DNA from: Whalleya microplaca
Lineage: Eukaryota; Ascomycota; Sordariomycetes; Xylariales; Xylariaceae
DNA length: 64,000 nt
NCBI GenBank assembly: GCA_022497155.1
Contig: MU385753.1
Location: forward strand, 186,001-250,000
Direction of reading: 5' to 3'
Shown here piece after piece: positions 1 to 11,488 of the stretch (the stretch's first letter is position 1; every line of letters begins with the position of its first letter). The translations under genes were made by a program, and so were the position numbers. Under the pieces are notes generated by a model, which did no database searches, was not told where the DNA came from, and saw nothing but the letters and a program-made list of their open reading frames with translations.

Positions 1-1461
1 CTTCTATTGCAAGCAATACTCGCAGACACGCCTAGCTGACGCTGGTTGATCATTCCATTCTAACACTGATTCTATGGACACTCAGATAGAGTGTTCTACT
101 TTACGGAGAGAGCATTGTATATCGAACACCTAACCAGACTATTAGGCTTCCTGGTATCATTGTTAGAACTATATTGCAACAGAACAACCTTCCTATGAAT
201 ACATCAACTGGCTCTGTCAAAGTTAATAGTCACTTTTCTTAAATAGTCTATCAATAAGACTCAAGTTGGCCTCTTTCAACAGGAACTATCCATCTGCATC
301 TCGGCATGCCAATCATAGCGAGGTAACCGTTCATTTGATAGTCATGTATCACAATCATGTAGCATTGCCATTGTCGACTATTGTAACCATAAGAAACGGC
401 ACAACGGACAGCAGAGTTATGAATAATAGTTTGATATCAAGGTTAAGGTCGCTAAGACGCTGGGTGAGGTAAACGCGTAAACCAATCTTTCGCAGCGCTT
501 ATGCGTCTATGAAATAACAGGTATTTAGGCAGTTTACTACTTAGATGTGAGACATAAAGTGAGAGACATCATAGAGAAAGATCGGATCCTAGCGAAGCTG
601 TCCATGGAATGTATGGTTGCTAGCTTGTGTTCTGCTACGAAGACTGAATAAACGGCTTGTAGGTAAGTATATGTAATATCTGGCCCTCTGGTTTATCCAA
701 GACATAATCCGACACAGTATTCTCATGTGGTCAAAGAGAATAGAGGCAGCGTATTCATTTCAATTCAATTGATGATCAAGTTGCTTATGAAATGGCCTGT
801 CTTGTAGTCAAGAGGATCATTGACCTAGAAGCAAATGTGGTGACTGACCACTAATCTGAGATTCTTATGGACTGAGGCCTATCATCTTTCCTAAACCATA
901 CTAGAATACAATATTACTCTTACCTACCCCGAAGATTCATTTTGAAATGATATACTACAAAACTGATGACGATGCCTGTTCTCCAGTCAATTGTCGTCGG
1001 GTTGAAGCTTCAGGAGTGGAGCACTGACATGCCTGCATGCACGCTTTCCTATCATCCGAGACGCGGTAAGGCCGAACCTGGCCCGTGCGATGACATCTGC
1101 ATCCATCCATCTCTGTTACTGGGATTACATACATTACATATTTTACCATCTCATGACGTCATACAGAGAGCTTGACGAAAGGGTCCCCGTTTCTTTGGTC
1201 CACGGACTATGGCGTAGGCTGGCCATTGGGAACTTCTCCGTTGCCGTATGACTACGAGATTATTACCTCAAAGCTCTTTGGAACGAAGCTCTTCTACCTC
1301 CCCTAGTACCTCTCCCCCAATTGAAGATTGCAAACCAAACCCTGTCAACCTGTACAACCTCCTACTATCTTCACCATCACCATCACCATCACCATCACCA
1401 TCACCATCACCTAGATTCTCTGAATCTTATACTCTTCTAACCTAGATCATATACCACCACA
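1..1461. other. gene-free left edge
   Basis: I see no supportable gene here. The first 1.2 kb is AT-rich with scattered short open frames that look random. The last 250 bases are pyrimidine-rich and lead into the gene starting at 1462, so they probably hold its promoter and 5' leader. Confidence 0.6.
1371..1411. repeat. CACCAT hexanucleotide microsatellite
   Basis: About six and a half tandem copies of CACCAT end roughly 50 bases upstream of the ATG at 1462. A shorter run of the same unit lies at about 6698-6717. The copies sit in the probable 5' leader of the small mitochondrial-type gene. Confidence 0.9.
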
Positions 1462-1989
1462 ATGACTTCCAGAATGCTTTTCAAGTCGACCGCTGCCGCC
1501 CGCCCCGTTGCCGCCAGCTTCATGACGGGCAGACAGGCCGTCGTACAGAGAACCTTCACGAATAGCCCCGCGAGCCAGGCTTACAAGGAGAGTAGCCGTA
1601 AGCAGCTTCCACTCCCAATTACACAAGCTCCCTTTGATCAACGAAAGAGCACCTATCTATACCATATCATCTCAACCAGAAGCAACTCCCACTCCCACCT
1701 CCACCTCCACTAGCGAAGAGAGAACATCCCAGCTGACACAGAAATGACGTCCACAGACGCTAACCCCGACCACGACCCCGAGAAGCACAAGCAGGACCTG
1801 CTGTCGAAGCAGAAGAGCGGCAAGGGCCACTGGAAGCCGGAGCTGGCGTCGGACAGCGAGGAGGCCGTCAAGGCGGACCGCGCGGGCGCGGGCGCCGCCG
1901 CCGAGGACGTCGCGAAGCTGCAGGAGCGCACCAAGGGCGCCGCCGAGGAGACCTCCAAGGCCGGCACCAGCATGCGCGATGGGCTGTAG
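1462..1989 (+). CDS. small mitochondrial-type protein, conserved in fungi, function unknown
   Basis: Two exons: 1462-1597, then either 1733-1989 or 1742-1989. Both acceptors keep the frame (phase 1), giving 130 or 127 residues; I cannot choose between them. The donor is GTAAGC. The first 32 residues are rich in Arg, Ala, Ser and Thr without acidic residues, as in a mitochondrial presequence. The second exon is highly charged and lacks hydrophobic segments. It carries a KQKSGKGHWKPELASDSEE-like block that I recall from uncharacterised short fungal proteins, some mislabelled as carriers. A soluble mitochondrial protein is therefore inferred. The start context CACAATGAC is good. Coding GC rises sharply in exon 2 compared with the flanks. 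Confidence 0.75.
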
Positions 1990-2801
1990 GTTGCTTTACG
2001 ACGTTTACTTGTTCTCTCGACAAAAGTCAACTCGACTCACTTGATCTCATTTGTCCATCGACATGGTTTTCGACACCGGATCACTGGCTAGTCGAGATAA
2101 GAATGGGGAGAAAGAGGGTGTAGCGAGGAAGAAAGAAAGAAAGAAAAAAGAAGAATGCTTGCTGACTTGTTTTTTTCTCCTCGCGTATTCAGGGTTGATT
2201 TAATGGATAAGAAAGGCGTGGACTCGACCAAAAGATAGCATTGCTCTGCTCGTCTCGATGGAACCTAGGGTATCATAGGCATGGATGGTAACTGGCTGGG
2301 CAGGAATTTCGGCATTGTACAAATTACAGGACCTTGAGGACTCTTCGAGGTAATAGGAACATTGTGATTATTGTATACAGATGTTCTTCTAAATTCTGGG
2401 CTAAGATGTATGTGAGGATTATTTATGTCCCAATCGCTCTATTACAGCCCTAGTGCAATGAGTGCAATGAGTTGGTATAGAATACTCCAAGCGAAGTATG
2501 TTCAATAATCAATTGTAATTCGATATACCCTTGAAGCCACCGTGGGCCCGTTGCCGTCCGTCGACTGTATAGTACAACATATAACAAGCAAAACATCTAC
2601 CAGTAAACGCCATGCCGAATGCGAAAAACGAAGGCCATGTTTGACCAAGTCCAGCAGGAACCCCGTCCACCTCTCCCTCGGTGGGTTTATCCTGTCTAAA
2701 CGATAATATAAGCCTCTACCCGCCTACTCACCCACAGGCCACACAGATAGATAGACCTGGGGCTCGCCGAATCTTAAACCTCTGCTTCTTCTTCTTTTTA
2801 T
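1990..2801. other. intergenic, convergent 3' regions
   Basis: This lies between the 3' ends of the plus-strand gene ending at 1989 and the minus-strand SNARE gene ending at 2802. It contains A-rich and T-rich tracts but no gene that I can support. Confidence 0.6.
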
Positions 2802-3781
2802 CTACTTTAGCATCGCGATCAACAAGACCAGCACGATAATCAGCACAATAATGGCGATCATCTGCTTGCTCTCGCCGGCGGCGCGCGAGATGCTGCGGAC
2901 CTGCCTCTTGGCGCGGTCGAGGCGGCCCTGGTGGCGGTCGACGGCGCCGTCGACGTCGTCGAGCATGGCGACGTGCTCGTCGAGCTCGTCGCCGATCTGC
3001 ATGGTCAGCTCGCGCTGGCGCGCGATGCTGGCCCCCAGCACGTCCAGCTGCGCGTCCTGCTGGTCCAGCACCTGCCGGTGGTACGCGTGCACCTGCACGT
3101 TCGTCATCCCCTCCGCCGCGTCCCGGTACCCCATCGTCTCGTCGTCCGCGCCCGGGTTGTCGCGGTACCGGCTGCCGAAGAGCTGCTGCGCTTCCAGGTC
3201 CGCGTCGTCGTTGGGGTCGGGGGAGAAGGAGGCGAAGCGCACGGTCTTCGAGGCCGTGCGCGCGCCGCCTTTGGGTCGCAGGTTTGAGGAGTTGGCTGCG
3301 GTGGGTGCGGTGGAGGTCGTGGGCGAGGTGGTGGCGTGCTCGAAGTCCGAGCTCAGGGCCGGGTCGTTCGGATGTGTGAGCGTCGAGGTGGTGGCGGGCG
3401 AGGAGAAGCCGTGGAATTGCGAGGTCAGGTCATTGTACTGCTTCTGCAGGCCGGGGAGGGAGTCGGCGATGGTCAGCGCGCCACTGTCGAGATGTCAATT
3501 CTAAGGCTGCCTAAATCAAAGATGGCTGCTGGACGCATATGACAGATCATGTAACCAGTCAATGTCCGAGGGTGTAGCGCATACTCTTCATCGCCGGCTT
3601 CTTCTAATCGCTTCTGATCTTTCTCTAAATTCGCCAACCCATCTCTAAATTGGTCTAGGGATCTGGAAATGTGTCCATCTTTCGAATCACCATCAAGGTT
3701 GAGATTCTGAGCGCGCTGGCGTTCAAGCAGGGATAACTTGATGTGGTCAGCTAGCAGAAACAGCTGGTTCGGATTCGACAT
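2802..3781 (-). CDS. syn8: Qc-SNARE, syntaxin-8/Syn8-like
   Basis: Spliced as complement(join(2802..3483,3585..3781)), 292 residues. The donor GTATGC at 3584 and the CGACAG acceptor keep the frame (phase 2); the nearer GT in the ORF does not. The N-terminus (SNPNQLFLLADHIKLSLLERQ) followed by a coiled coil is typical of fungal Syn8. The SNARE motif covers about residues 205-265. A C-terminal membrane anchor of Ile, Val and Leu covers about 273-291 with only a Lys after it, so this is a tail-anchored protein. Such proteins act in endosome-vacuole fusion. Unusually, the residue at the expected ionic zero layer (the Gln of LDEQ in syntaxin 8) reads His 236 (codon CAC at 2973-2975). The middle, about residues 95-170, is low complexity (Ser, Thr, Pro). 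Confidence 0.8.
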
Positions 3782-5101
3782 GGCGATCTCGTTTCGAACG
3801 ACTAGCCTCGAACAGACAAAATGAATAGACGGACGGGGAATGGCGGGAGAGTTCAGATCTTGTTGAGATGGGTTAGACGGGTTTAGATGGTGGTTGCGAC
3901 TTTAGCGTGGCCAGATGGTTATGATTATGTTAGCCGTAGTAATCATAGAGACGCTAGCGGGAGAGATGCAGGTGTATCGGACGAAACGAGGCTTAATTCG
4001 ATTGAACGTCGAATAGATGAATAAGTACGGAGATGTACGTAAGGTATGCATGTATATACATATATGTATATCTATGTAACCGGTTACGTAGCCAGTCGCA
4101 CGGACCTTTTCTCTTACAATACCCTTCCCTTCTCTACGCATGCATGTATGTAATAAGGCTCCCAAATCCTTCGAGCTCGCTTTCGAATCTCACATCTTCC
4201 AATAACATCCTGTTTCATAACCTCAGCCTGCTAATAAGCTTGCTGTAACAGCCACAGCCGCCTCGAATCTTGTGGAACTGCTATTTATGCAATCCTAAGT
4301 GGCTCATCTACGAAAGTAAGATCCGCGCCAGATCTGTTAGTTTCTCTGTTCGAAACAATAGATCCAGAGGGACTCTGGCTGTGTTACCCTCCACACATTC
4401 GAGCACCGAATAAAAGATATATATGTTATATATATTTTCGCACCTTCTTATGTGAGATATATCTCCTCAGACTATTCTTCATGGCACAAGTGTAGCTGGT
4501 CTTGTACATATACCCCTCAAGTGAGGAGAAGTGGTCACCAACATTACGGGATCGAGGAAGGCTACTCGACAGCTCGACCCTTGGTTTACTCCTTGGTACA
4601 TCGAAACTACTCGCTCGCCCTCATATGGTGCAGTATCTTCTTCCCCATCCGTTCTTCCAACGCTCATTAGCCGCGGACCCGTCACCTGAACTAGATGGCT
4701 TACTCCGAGAGGTGCCCACAGCACTACACCGCATACAGGATCACCAACACGCATTAGATTCCACGGCAAGTCATCTTGTGGGGTATCTAAGCTGACCTTT
4801 GAGCCTTTTCCTATGGACTATGGAAAATGTTTGCCCCTCTACCACTGCCAAATGCCGACACCACGGAAGTTGTGGTCAAGCTATCTAATAAGCTAGGTAA
4901 GTACATGTAACAGGCCTTTTCATCCTGGACTTGTTGTAGTGATTCTCTTGCTTTCTTTTTTTCTTTCTCTCTTTTATTACCTATCAGTTGCCTCTAGCCA
5001 TCAGATCTGAAGTTTGGATCTGAAGTTCAGCTGTCTCTCCTGATCCACTGCCACGGATACGTACCCTGCCCCTGTGCTGCAACCCCACGTTCCACCACGT
5101 C
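3782..5101. other. intergenic, divergent promoters
   Basis: This separates the starts of the SNARE gene (minus, 3781) and the MetE-like gene (plus, 5102), so it should hold both promoters. A pyrimidine tract at about 4945-4978, dominated by CTTT, lies about 120 bases upstream of the second start. Short open frames here look random. Confidence 0.6.
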
Positions 5102-6238
5102 ATGTCTCTACCAACGGGCGTCTACCGCGCTGACCAGGTCGGTTCTCTCTTACGACCAAAAGCCCTCCTGGAAGCACGCGAGCAGACTGCCGAGGGTAAG
5201 CTCAAGCCCGAACAATTGAGAGAGATAGAAGACAAGTACATCGACGATGTAGTGCGGAAACAGCTGGACGTAGGACTACGGTCCGTCACTGATGGTGAAT
5301 TCAGACGCCAATGGTTCCATGTCGATTTCCTTCGGCATCTTGGTGGGGTAGAGCTTCGTGGTGCCATGGCCTCGACGAACATCAGCGTAGGAGGAACCAT
5401 GCCACCGCGCTTGGTGGTTGTAGACAAGATCACCCACCCGAAGCCCATCCAGGTCGACGACTTCAAGTACCTGGAGTCGCAGATTGCTGCCGTCGGCGCC
5501 AAGGGCACCACGAAGGTCTGTATCCCGTCACCTACCATGATCCACTTCCGCAACAGTCGCGAGACCATCGACGAGAAGGCCTACCCAACACTGGACCCGT
5601 TCTTCGCCGACCTCGCGCGCGTGTTCCAGGAGGAGCTGGACGACCTGTACAAGGCCGGCGCCCGCTTCGTGCAGCTGGACGACACCAACCTGGCCTACCT
5701 CTGCGACCCCAAGATGCGCGCGGAGGCGGAGCAGCGCCACGGCGACGCCAACGAGCTCGCGCGGCAGTACGCCGACCTGATCAACGCGGCCATCTCCAAG
5801 CGGCCCTCGGACCTGACCATCGGCATCCACCTGTGCCGCGGCAACCACCGCTCGCACTGGTTCGCGCAGGGCGGCTACGAGCCCGTGGCCGAGGTCCTGT
5901 TCAAGCAGCTCGACGTCGACGTCTACTTCCTCGAGTACGACGACGCGCGGTCCGGCGACTTCTCGCCCCTGCGCCACCTGCCCGCCGACAAGACCGTCGT
6001 CCTCGGCGTCCTGTCTAGCAAGAAGGCCGCGCTCGACGACAGGGCCGAGATCGTCAAACGCCTGCACGAGGCCGCCGCCTTCTGCCCCCGCGGCCTGCAG
6101 CAGCTCTGCCTCAGCCACCAGTGCGGCTTCAGCTCCACCTCCGAGGGCAACGACTTGACCGAGGACGAGCAGTGGGCCAAGATCCGGCTCGAGGTCGAGA
6201 TCGCCAAGGAGGTCTGGGGCGAGGATCTGTCTATCTAA
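5102..6238 (+). CDS. cobalamin-independent methionine synthase C-terminal-domain protein (MetE/UROD-like)
   Basis: One uninterrupted exon of 378 residues. It matches the stand-alone catalytic (C-terminal) half of MetE, as in Bacillus YxjG/YxjH (about 377 residues), rather than full-length MetE (about 760). The N-terminus YRADQVGSLLRP is the family signature. The zinc ligands of MetE have clear counterparts: His 243 and Cys 245 in GIHLCRGN, a Glu in YFLEYDD near 278, and Cys 341 in SHQCGFSS. The family transfers methyl groups to thiols; the substrate here is unknown. Fungi usually also have a full MetE, so this is probably a paralogue of uncertain substrate. The second half is strongly GC-rich at third positions. 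The absence of introns, while most neighbours have them, fits either an old acquisition or a retrocopy. Confidence 0.85.
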   Translation: MSLPTGVYRADQVGSLLRPKALLEAREQTAEGKLKPEQLREIEDKYIDDVVRKQLDVGLRSVTDGEFRRQWFHVDFLRHLGGVELRGAMASTNISVGGTMPPRLVVVDKITHPKPIQVDDFKYLESQIAAVGAKGTTKVCIPSPTMIHFRNSRETIDEKAYPTLDPFFADLARVFQEELDDLYKAGARFVQLDDTNLAYLCDPKMRAEAEQRHGDANELARQYADLINAAISKRPSDLTIGIHLCRGNHRSHWFAQGGYEPVAEVLFKQLDVDVYFLEYDDARSGDFSPLRHLPADKTVVLGVLSSKKAALDDRAEIVKRLHEAAAFCPRGLQQLCLSHQCGFSSTSEGNDLTEDEQWAKIRLEVEIAKEVWGEDLSI

Positions 6239-7913
6239 TTTAACCTACCTACCTCTTCGAGAGGGGTCTGTGGCCGTGGGTTTGGGCTTAGTTGCCTAGT
6301 ACATCGCTATTTTTGATTATCATTCCTGCCAAACTCGGGGTTTATTCAACATGGGCAGATAGAAGATAAGCTGGTTATTCGCATATGCATGAAGGGAGAG
6401 CCGGGCTGGGGTTTTCCAGCATTGGAGTTCGCATACGCATACGACTGATTGATGGCTGGTGGTAGGGACGGCGTGGTAGGTATGTATATATAGACCACTT
6501 CAACGTGTATATAGAGAAAAGCGTAGAGGGCACGAGCATAGAATACAGATAAAGCGTTAGTAAAGCAATTAGACAACTATGCGTGACTTAAAGGCCTATG
6601 ATACCAACCGCGTGCTGTGATTAGTACATCATATAATTCAAATTAGTCGTCTCGTTGGCGTAATGGTCAGTCAAGACATATTAGCACATAAGACATCACC
6701 ATCACCATCACCATCACTCATATCATACGCAAGACCGTCATCTGCTTGGGGAAGGCAAATATTGCACCCAGCTGATTGAAAAACCAGCTAGCTACCTTAG
6801 CTTTTTTTCTTTTCGCAGCCGAAAAGCCGGAAAAACGAAAAAAACAACCGTGATCCGTGGAAGGACCTCAGGAATCTAGTATACATACAGAACAATCAAA
6901 CAAGTAACGACCCCTTTTTGTTTCCGAGCGCCCCGAAATAATCGTTTCCCTTCCCGTTCCCTTGCCATGTGTGTGTCTCCCCTTCCCAGAGCCAGCCGTT
7001 GGTCGTTCCAGAAGAAAGAGACACCAATAACAACCACTGTCTGCCTGCCCGCCTGTGTGCCTGTCTGCTTGTCTCTGCCGAACCTACAAGTGCATGTGTG
7101 TCACTATTATTATGGTGGCTGGCTGCCCCCCGTTCAACCGACGAGCAGCATGATGGATCCAGTCGGTTAGTCGGTCACATCGTAGTTGTGAGTTGACTGA
7201 CTGGTCGTATTAGATGGTGTCCGAAGGAAAAATGGCCGGTTGCATGAAAATGAAGAGGAAAGAAAAAACATCACAAATAACCGGTGGTCGAAGCTTTCTG
7301 CTATTGCAACATTCGGTTGGACTCCCCGAACGCCAAACAATGATCGGCCGCCTGCAAAGTATAGATACGCCTTCGGACTTGGGGTATCATCAAAAGACCT
7401 TAAGGATTTCCTGGTCCATTGCGGAAACAAAACCACTGGTAGAAAATAGGAGGGACCAAAGGCGTCAATGCCATTTTCCACTGCAACTATATGGGATCGA
7501 TTCAAGTCGAATTTAGTCACCGAAAGATGTGCGGAAGATGTGCCGAATCTCTGGCGATGAGTAACCTAGCGGCGGTGGGTGATAACCCCAAAGCTGAATC
7601 AATTAGGCCAGAAGAACGGGCGTATATCCGGTACCATCTTTCCGTGGTGATGAACAGTGAACTGAAATGCCGAGGGGTATAAAACGAAGTCGAAGTGAAG
7701 AAGAGTTGTACATCAAAAGGTCATGGTTCATCCATAGATTCATTAAACAGACCCCGTAGTATAGTAAGTGAAGGCGGATATACTGAAATTAGGAGGGTCC
7801 ATCGGATCATTTGGTGAATCGGATCTGGCGTCATGGCAAGCACGAACGGTACAGTTCTATGGCCAGATCAAACAAGAACCCGAAGGCCTTGATCACCAGA
7901 AGTAGGGAACTAA
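6239..7913. other. intergenic, convergent 3' regions
   Basis: No gene supported. Several 60-120-codon open frames on both strands overlap one another and have no recognisable composition. It holds a short CACCAT repeat near 6698 and a 22-base tRNA-like fragment at 6649-6670. Confidence 0.55.
6649..6670 (+). other. tRNA 5'-half-like fragment
   Basis: The 22 bases beginning GTCTCGTTGGCG and ending ATGGTCAG look like the acceptor 5' strand plus D-arm (A box) of a fungal arginine tRNA. What follows has no anticodon arm, B box or matching acceptor 3' strand. It is probably a relic or a chance match, not an intact tRNA. Confidence 0.3.
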
Positions 7914-9842
7914 TTAGTTAGCACCCGGAGGCTGAGGCATCTCACCACCTCCCCCCTGTTGCTGTTGTTGAGCGAGGGCCTGATACCATAGGGCAAGGTA
8001 CGCTTGGTATCCACCATCTGTTCTAGGTCAGTCTGCCGTACCGGTAGAAGAAGTCACAGAGTTGAGATCGGCTTACACATAGCATAGGGATCAGCGGCAC
8101 CATTGGCAGCTGCGGGGGGCTGGCCGTCTGCTGCAGTCGGTTGACTGGTCAAACCTTGCTGGCCGTAGTTAGGGTTATCCCAATCACGACGATTCTGGTT
8201 ACGAGGACGGCCGCCGCCGCCACCGTTGTTCTTCTGGCGCTGTATAAAGTATTAGTGGATTGCATTGCTTTCGTATGCAGGCATAACACTTACCACAGCA
8301 TCAACCTTATCCTCAATGGCACGCTTGGCTCTGTTGATAGCATCACGGGAGCCGACTAGGCCGATTTCACGTTCTACTTCTCCAGGGCCTGAAGACTGGG
8401 AAACGTTGATTTTACAGCTAGTGGTATTCTGCATTTCGCGAATAGTTTCGCCACCTTTGCCGATGATCATACCCACAGCTTCAGAGGGTACGTAGATAGA
8501 ATCATTGATCTTTTCACCCCCACCTTGGCCATTATCACGGCTGTGTTCGGCCTTGTGTGGACGTCCCTTATTCCCGTCGTTGGTGGCATTGGTGTTGTTA
8601 TTGACGTTGCGATTATCACTGTCAACAATCTCCAGAATGAACTCTTTCGCTTGAACAGCAGCATTATGTGGCCCTATAAGATTGACGGGACGCAAGCCAT
8701 TCACGCTCTTAGATTCACCCACGATATTTATGTGGCAGCCGCTTCGCTCTTGCAAGTCTCTAATAGTCTCGCCTCCACGACCAATAATGAGGCCGACAGT
8801 ACGATCAGGAACCATGATTTGCATACAGTCTTCGCCCTCTCGCAGCGTGGCTGGGCCGGTACCGGCAGCAGATGTAGGAATGGGAGGAATGGGAGCACCA
8901 CGGGGGGCATGTTGTGAGTTGTCAAGACCAGCGCGCGCAATGGCGCCCATGCCGCTGTCGTCGATAATTCTATTGATGGCGGCCTTGGCTTCAGCACGTC
9001 TAGCACGAGGACCACTAATTTTGCACTGGCGAAATGTGGTTGGTTCAGCAGATGCCGGAATGAACTGTACTCTGCACCCGGTCTCAGACTCGACTCGTCT
9101 TAGATTCTCGCCTTGTCTTCCAATGATTAATCCAACTAGGCTCGACTCAATCTCGATCATCTCAGAGTCATCATCCCCGCCGCGGTCACGGCCATTGGTG
9201 CCACGAGGAGAAAAGGTGCCGGCAGGACGGCCACGGTTAAGACCTGGTGACATAGAACGATCGCGACCATAATCACGAGCATGGCTAGCACGATCATCAC
9301 GGCGCTCATCCCTGTAGGGATTGAAGTTGTCACGAAAGGCTTCACGCCGTGCAGATGGAGAACGAGAGCGAGATCTATAGTGTCTGGCAGGATCATGCGA
9401 CTGATATGCACCTGGGGGCGGTCGCTCATATGATGTCAAACCCTTCTCGGCAGCATAGGCCTTGGCTTGAGCAACGGCATCGGCAATACTGACAGTACCA
9501 GAGTTGACGGGTTTGATTGCACTTAAGTCAAAGTTTCCACTTGCTGAGGGCTGGGGCAATTGGTAAGATCCAGTCGCGTACGGAGCAGGTTGGGATGCCG
9601 GGGGCATTGTCGGCGGATAGGCGTTAGGGGTTGGGCTGTGCTGGTATCCAGGAAGCGGCATCTGGCCCTGACTCGACGGCGCGGCGGTGGCAGGCGCAGA
9701 TTGCTGGGCTGTAGGCGATGACAAAGCATTGTCAGATGTGATTCACAACGGGGGCACGGCAAGGCCAGACTGAGAATAATGATCGATGGTACATACCTAG
9801 CGCAGCGAGAATAGACTCGATACTTCTCTGAGTATCCGCCAT
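7914..9842 (-). CDS. triple-KH-domain RNA-binding protein (FUBP-like)
   Basis: Spliced as complement(join(7914..8017,8077..8239,8294..9708,9797..9842)), 575 residues; all donors are GTATGT, GTAAGT or GTAAGC and the phases close. The first exon encodes only 15 residues. Three KH domains carry intact GxxG loops: GLIIGRQG (about residues 198-263), GLIIGRGG (about 310-376) and GMIIGKGG (about 418-483). Before them lies an Arg/Ser/Asp-rich stretch (about 120-190) with RSRSRS; after them a Gly-rich, Arg-rich and finally Gln-rich tail. KH triplets of this type bind single-stranded RNA or DNA, as in the FUBP/KSRP group, so a role in mRNA processing or stability is inferred. The target is unknown. A Pro/Gln-rich N-terminus suggests a condensate-prone, disordered head. 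Confidence 0.9.
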
Positions 9843-11452
9843 GGTGTCGGCGACAGGTGGTTCAATTGGGATACCGGGTAGACCTGCAGGAAAGACGTCT
9901 CAAGGGCGAGTACTTGCAGACAGCGTAGGAAGATGGAAGGGTGAAGAGGTGATGGAGAGGTACAGACACGCAGAGAGACAGAGAGGGAGAGAGGCAGAGA
10001 GAGGTAGCAAGACAAAGAGACGAGCTTCAGCCGGCGTATGCAGAGCAAAGAGAGTAGCAGAACATGCAGGTTCACTTTGGTGCAGGAAGTGGTTGGTCAA
10101 TGTCAATGTACGTCAGTCAGTCAAGGCAGTCAAGGGGATTTTGTAGAAGAGGCGAAGCAGGTCTGTGTGCAGTGAATCTCGATTGGAGAAAGTGTTGATT
10201 GATTGCTTGATCCGAGTGAATGAAAAGTTGCCGTGTATTGTCAAAGTGTATTGGCAGATTGCGTACTGCTGTATTGTGTATTGCTGTATTGTGTACTGCT
10301 GTGTATTGTATTGCACATCCAAAGCGGTCGCAACAAATGGTAGTACCTATTCACTCGTTGATCTAGACCAAAGGCAGACAGACCAAAGGCAGGGAGAAAG
10401 AGGCCACCTTGATTAATGATTAATAAATCACTGATCCTTCTCCGTCTTCCAAGAGAGAATAAGAGAGAGCGTGTGTGTTTGTGCGCGCGCGAGATGACTA
10501 TATCCCTTACTTCGGAAGACAACAACGAACCTTACGGAATCACTGATGAAGGGAAGGGTGACGGGGTTTGCGACTAGGATTTTTGTTGTGGTGAATGAAT
10601 TTTGCAAAGGAGAGTGAAGGAAGAGAGTTGATGGGTGGAAGTCGATGTGGGTACGGAACGAATCGCGCCTGGTGGTCGGTGCTGTTAGGTACAATCGTAC
10701 ATATAGGTTGCTGGCAGGCTGGCTAGTACATCCGTACTGTACCTACATATATGTAATCCGTAGGCTGGCTACCTTAGAGGTAGGAAAAATAGAAAATATG
10801 GAGTCGGAAAAATGTAAAACTCTATTCTAGGTGATGTACATCCGTAGATTTACTGATTTGAATTTGCCGCTAAGCCGTTTCCATCCAATTCTGAGACAAT
10901 CATTGTCCTCGGCTGTTTGCAAGTCTGCATCCACAGCCGCCAACCAACTGCCACCGACCACCTCCAAACAATAGGGGGGGTTGTTGCTGAGCTAGCCAAC
11001 AAGATGAGTCAAATATTACAATAGGTAATCACCCTTTTCCAGATCGAAACGCCTCCCAAGCAACCATTGTAATCCCGTATCGGTAACTACAGAAATACTA
11101 CCAGAACTACGGACATAGGTACCTAAGGTTAGATAGTCAGTTGAGGCCTTAAAGAGCATGTGATCAGGGGGAACATTACGTTCCTAGTTATCGTCTATTG
11201 TGACACCTAAATTCGTGGCGATAGCGGTACTCTTTATCACTACATCTATATACGGAATGATGGTTCAGTAATTTTCAATATGCTAGCAAAAAGCCAGGTA
11301 CATTCAAATGGCTGCAATACTATTATTTGCTACCTACTGCTCTTTGCAGCGCCTTAGCCAGTATCCATGAGCATGACTGCAGTTGTCCCCTTCGTGATAG
11401 CAAGAAGCTAACCGGGCTTCTTAGTCCTCATCCCCGTCCCTATCTCCATACT

Positions 11453-11488
<36 letters not shown>

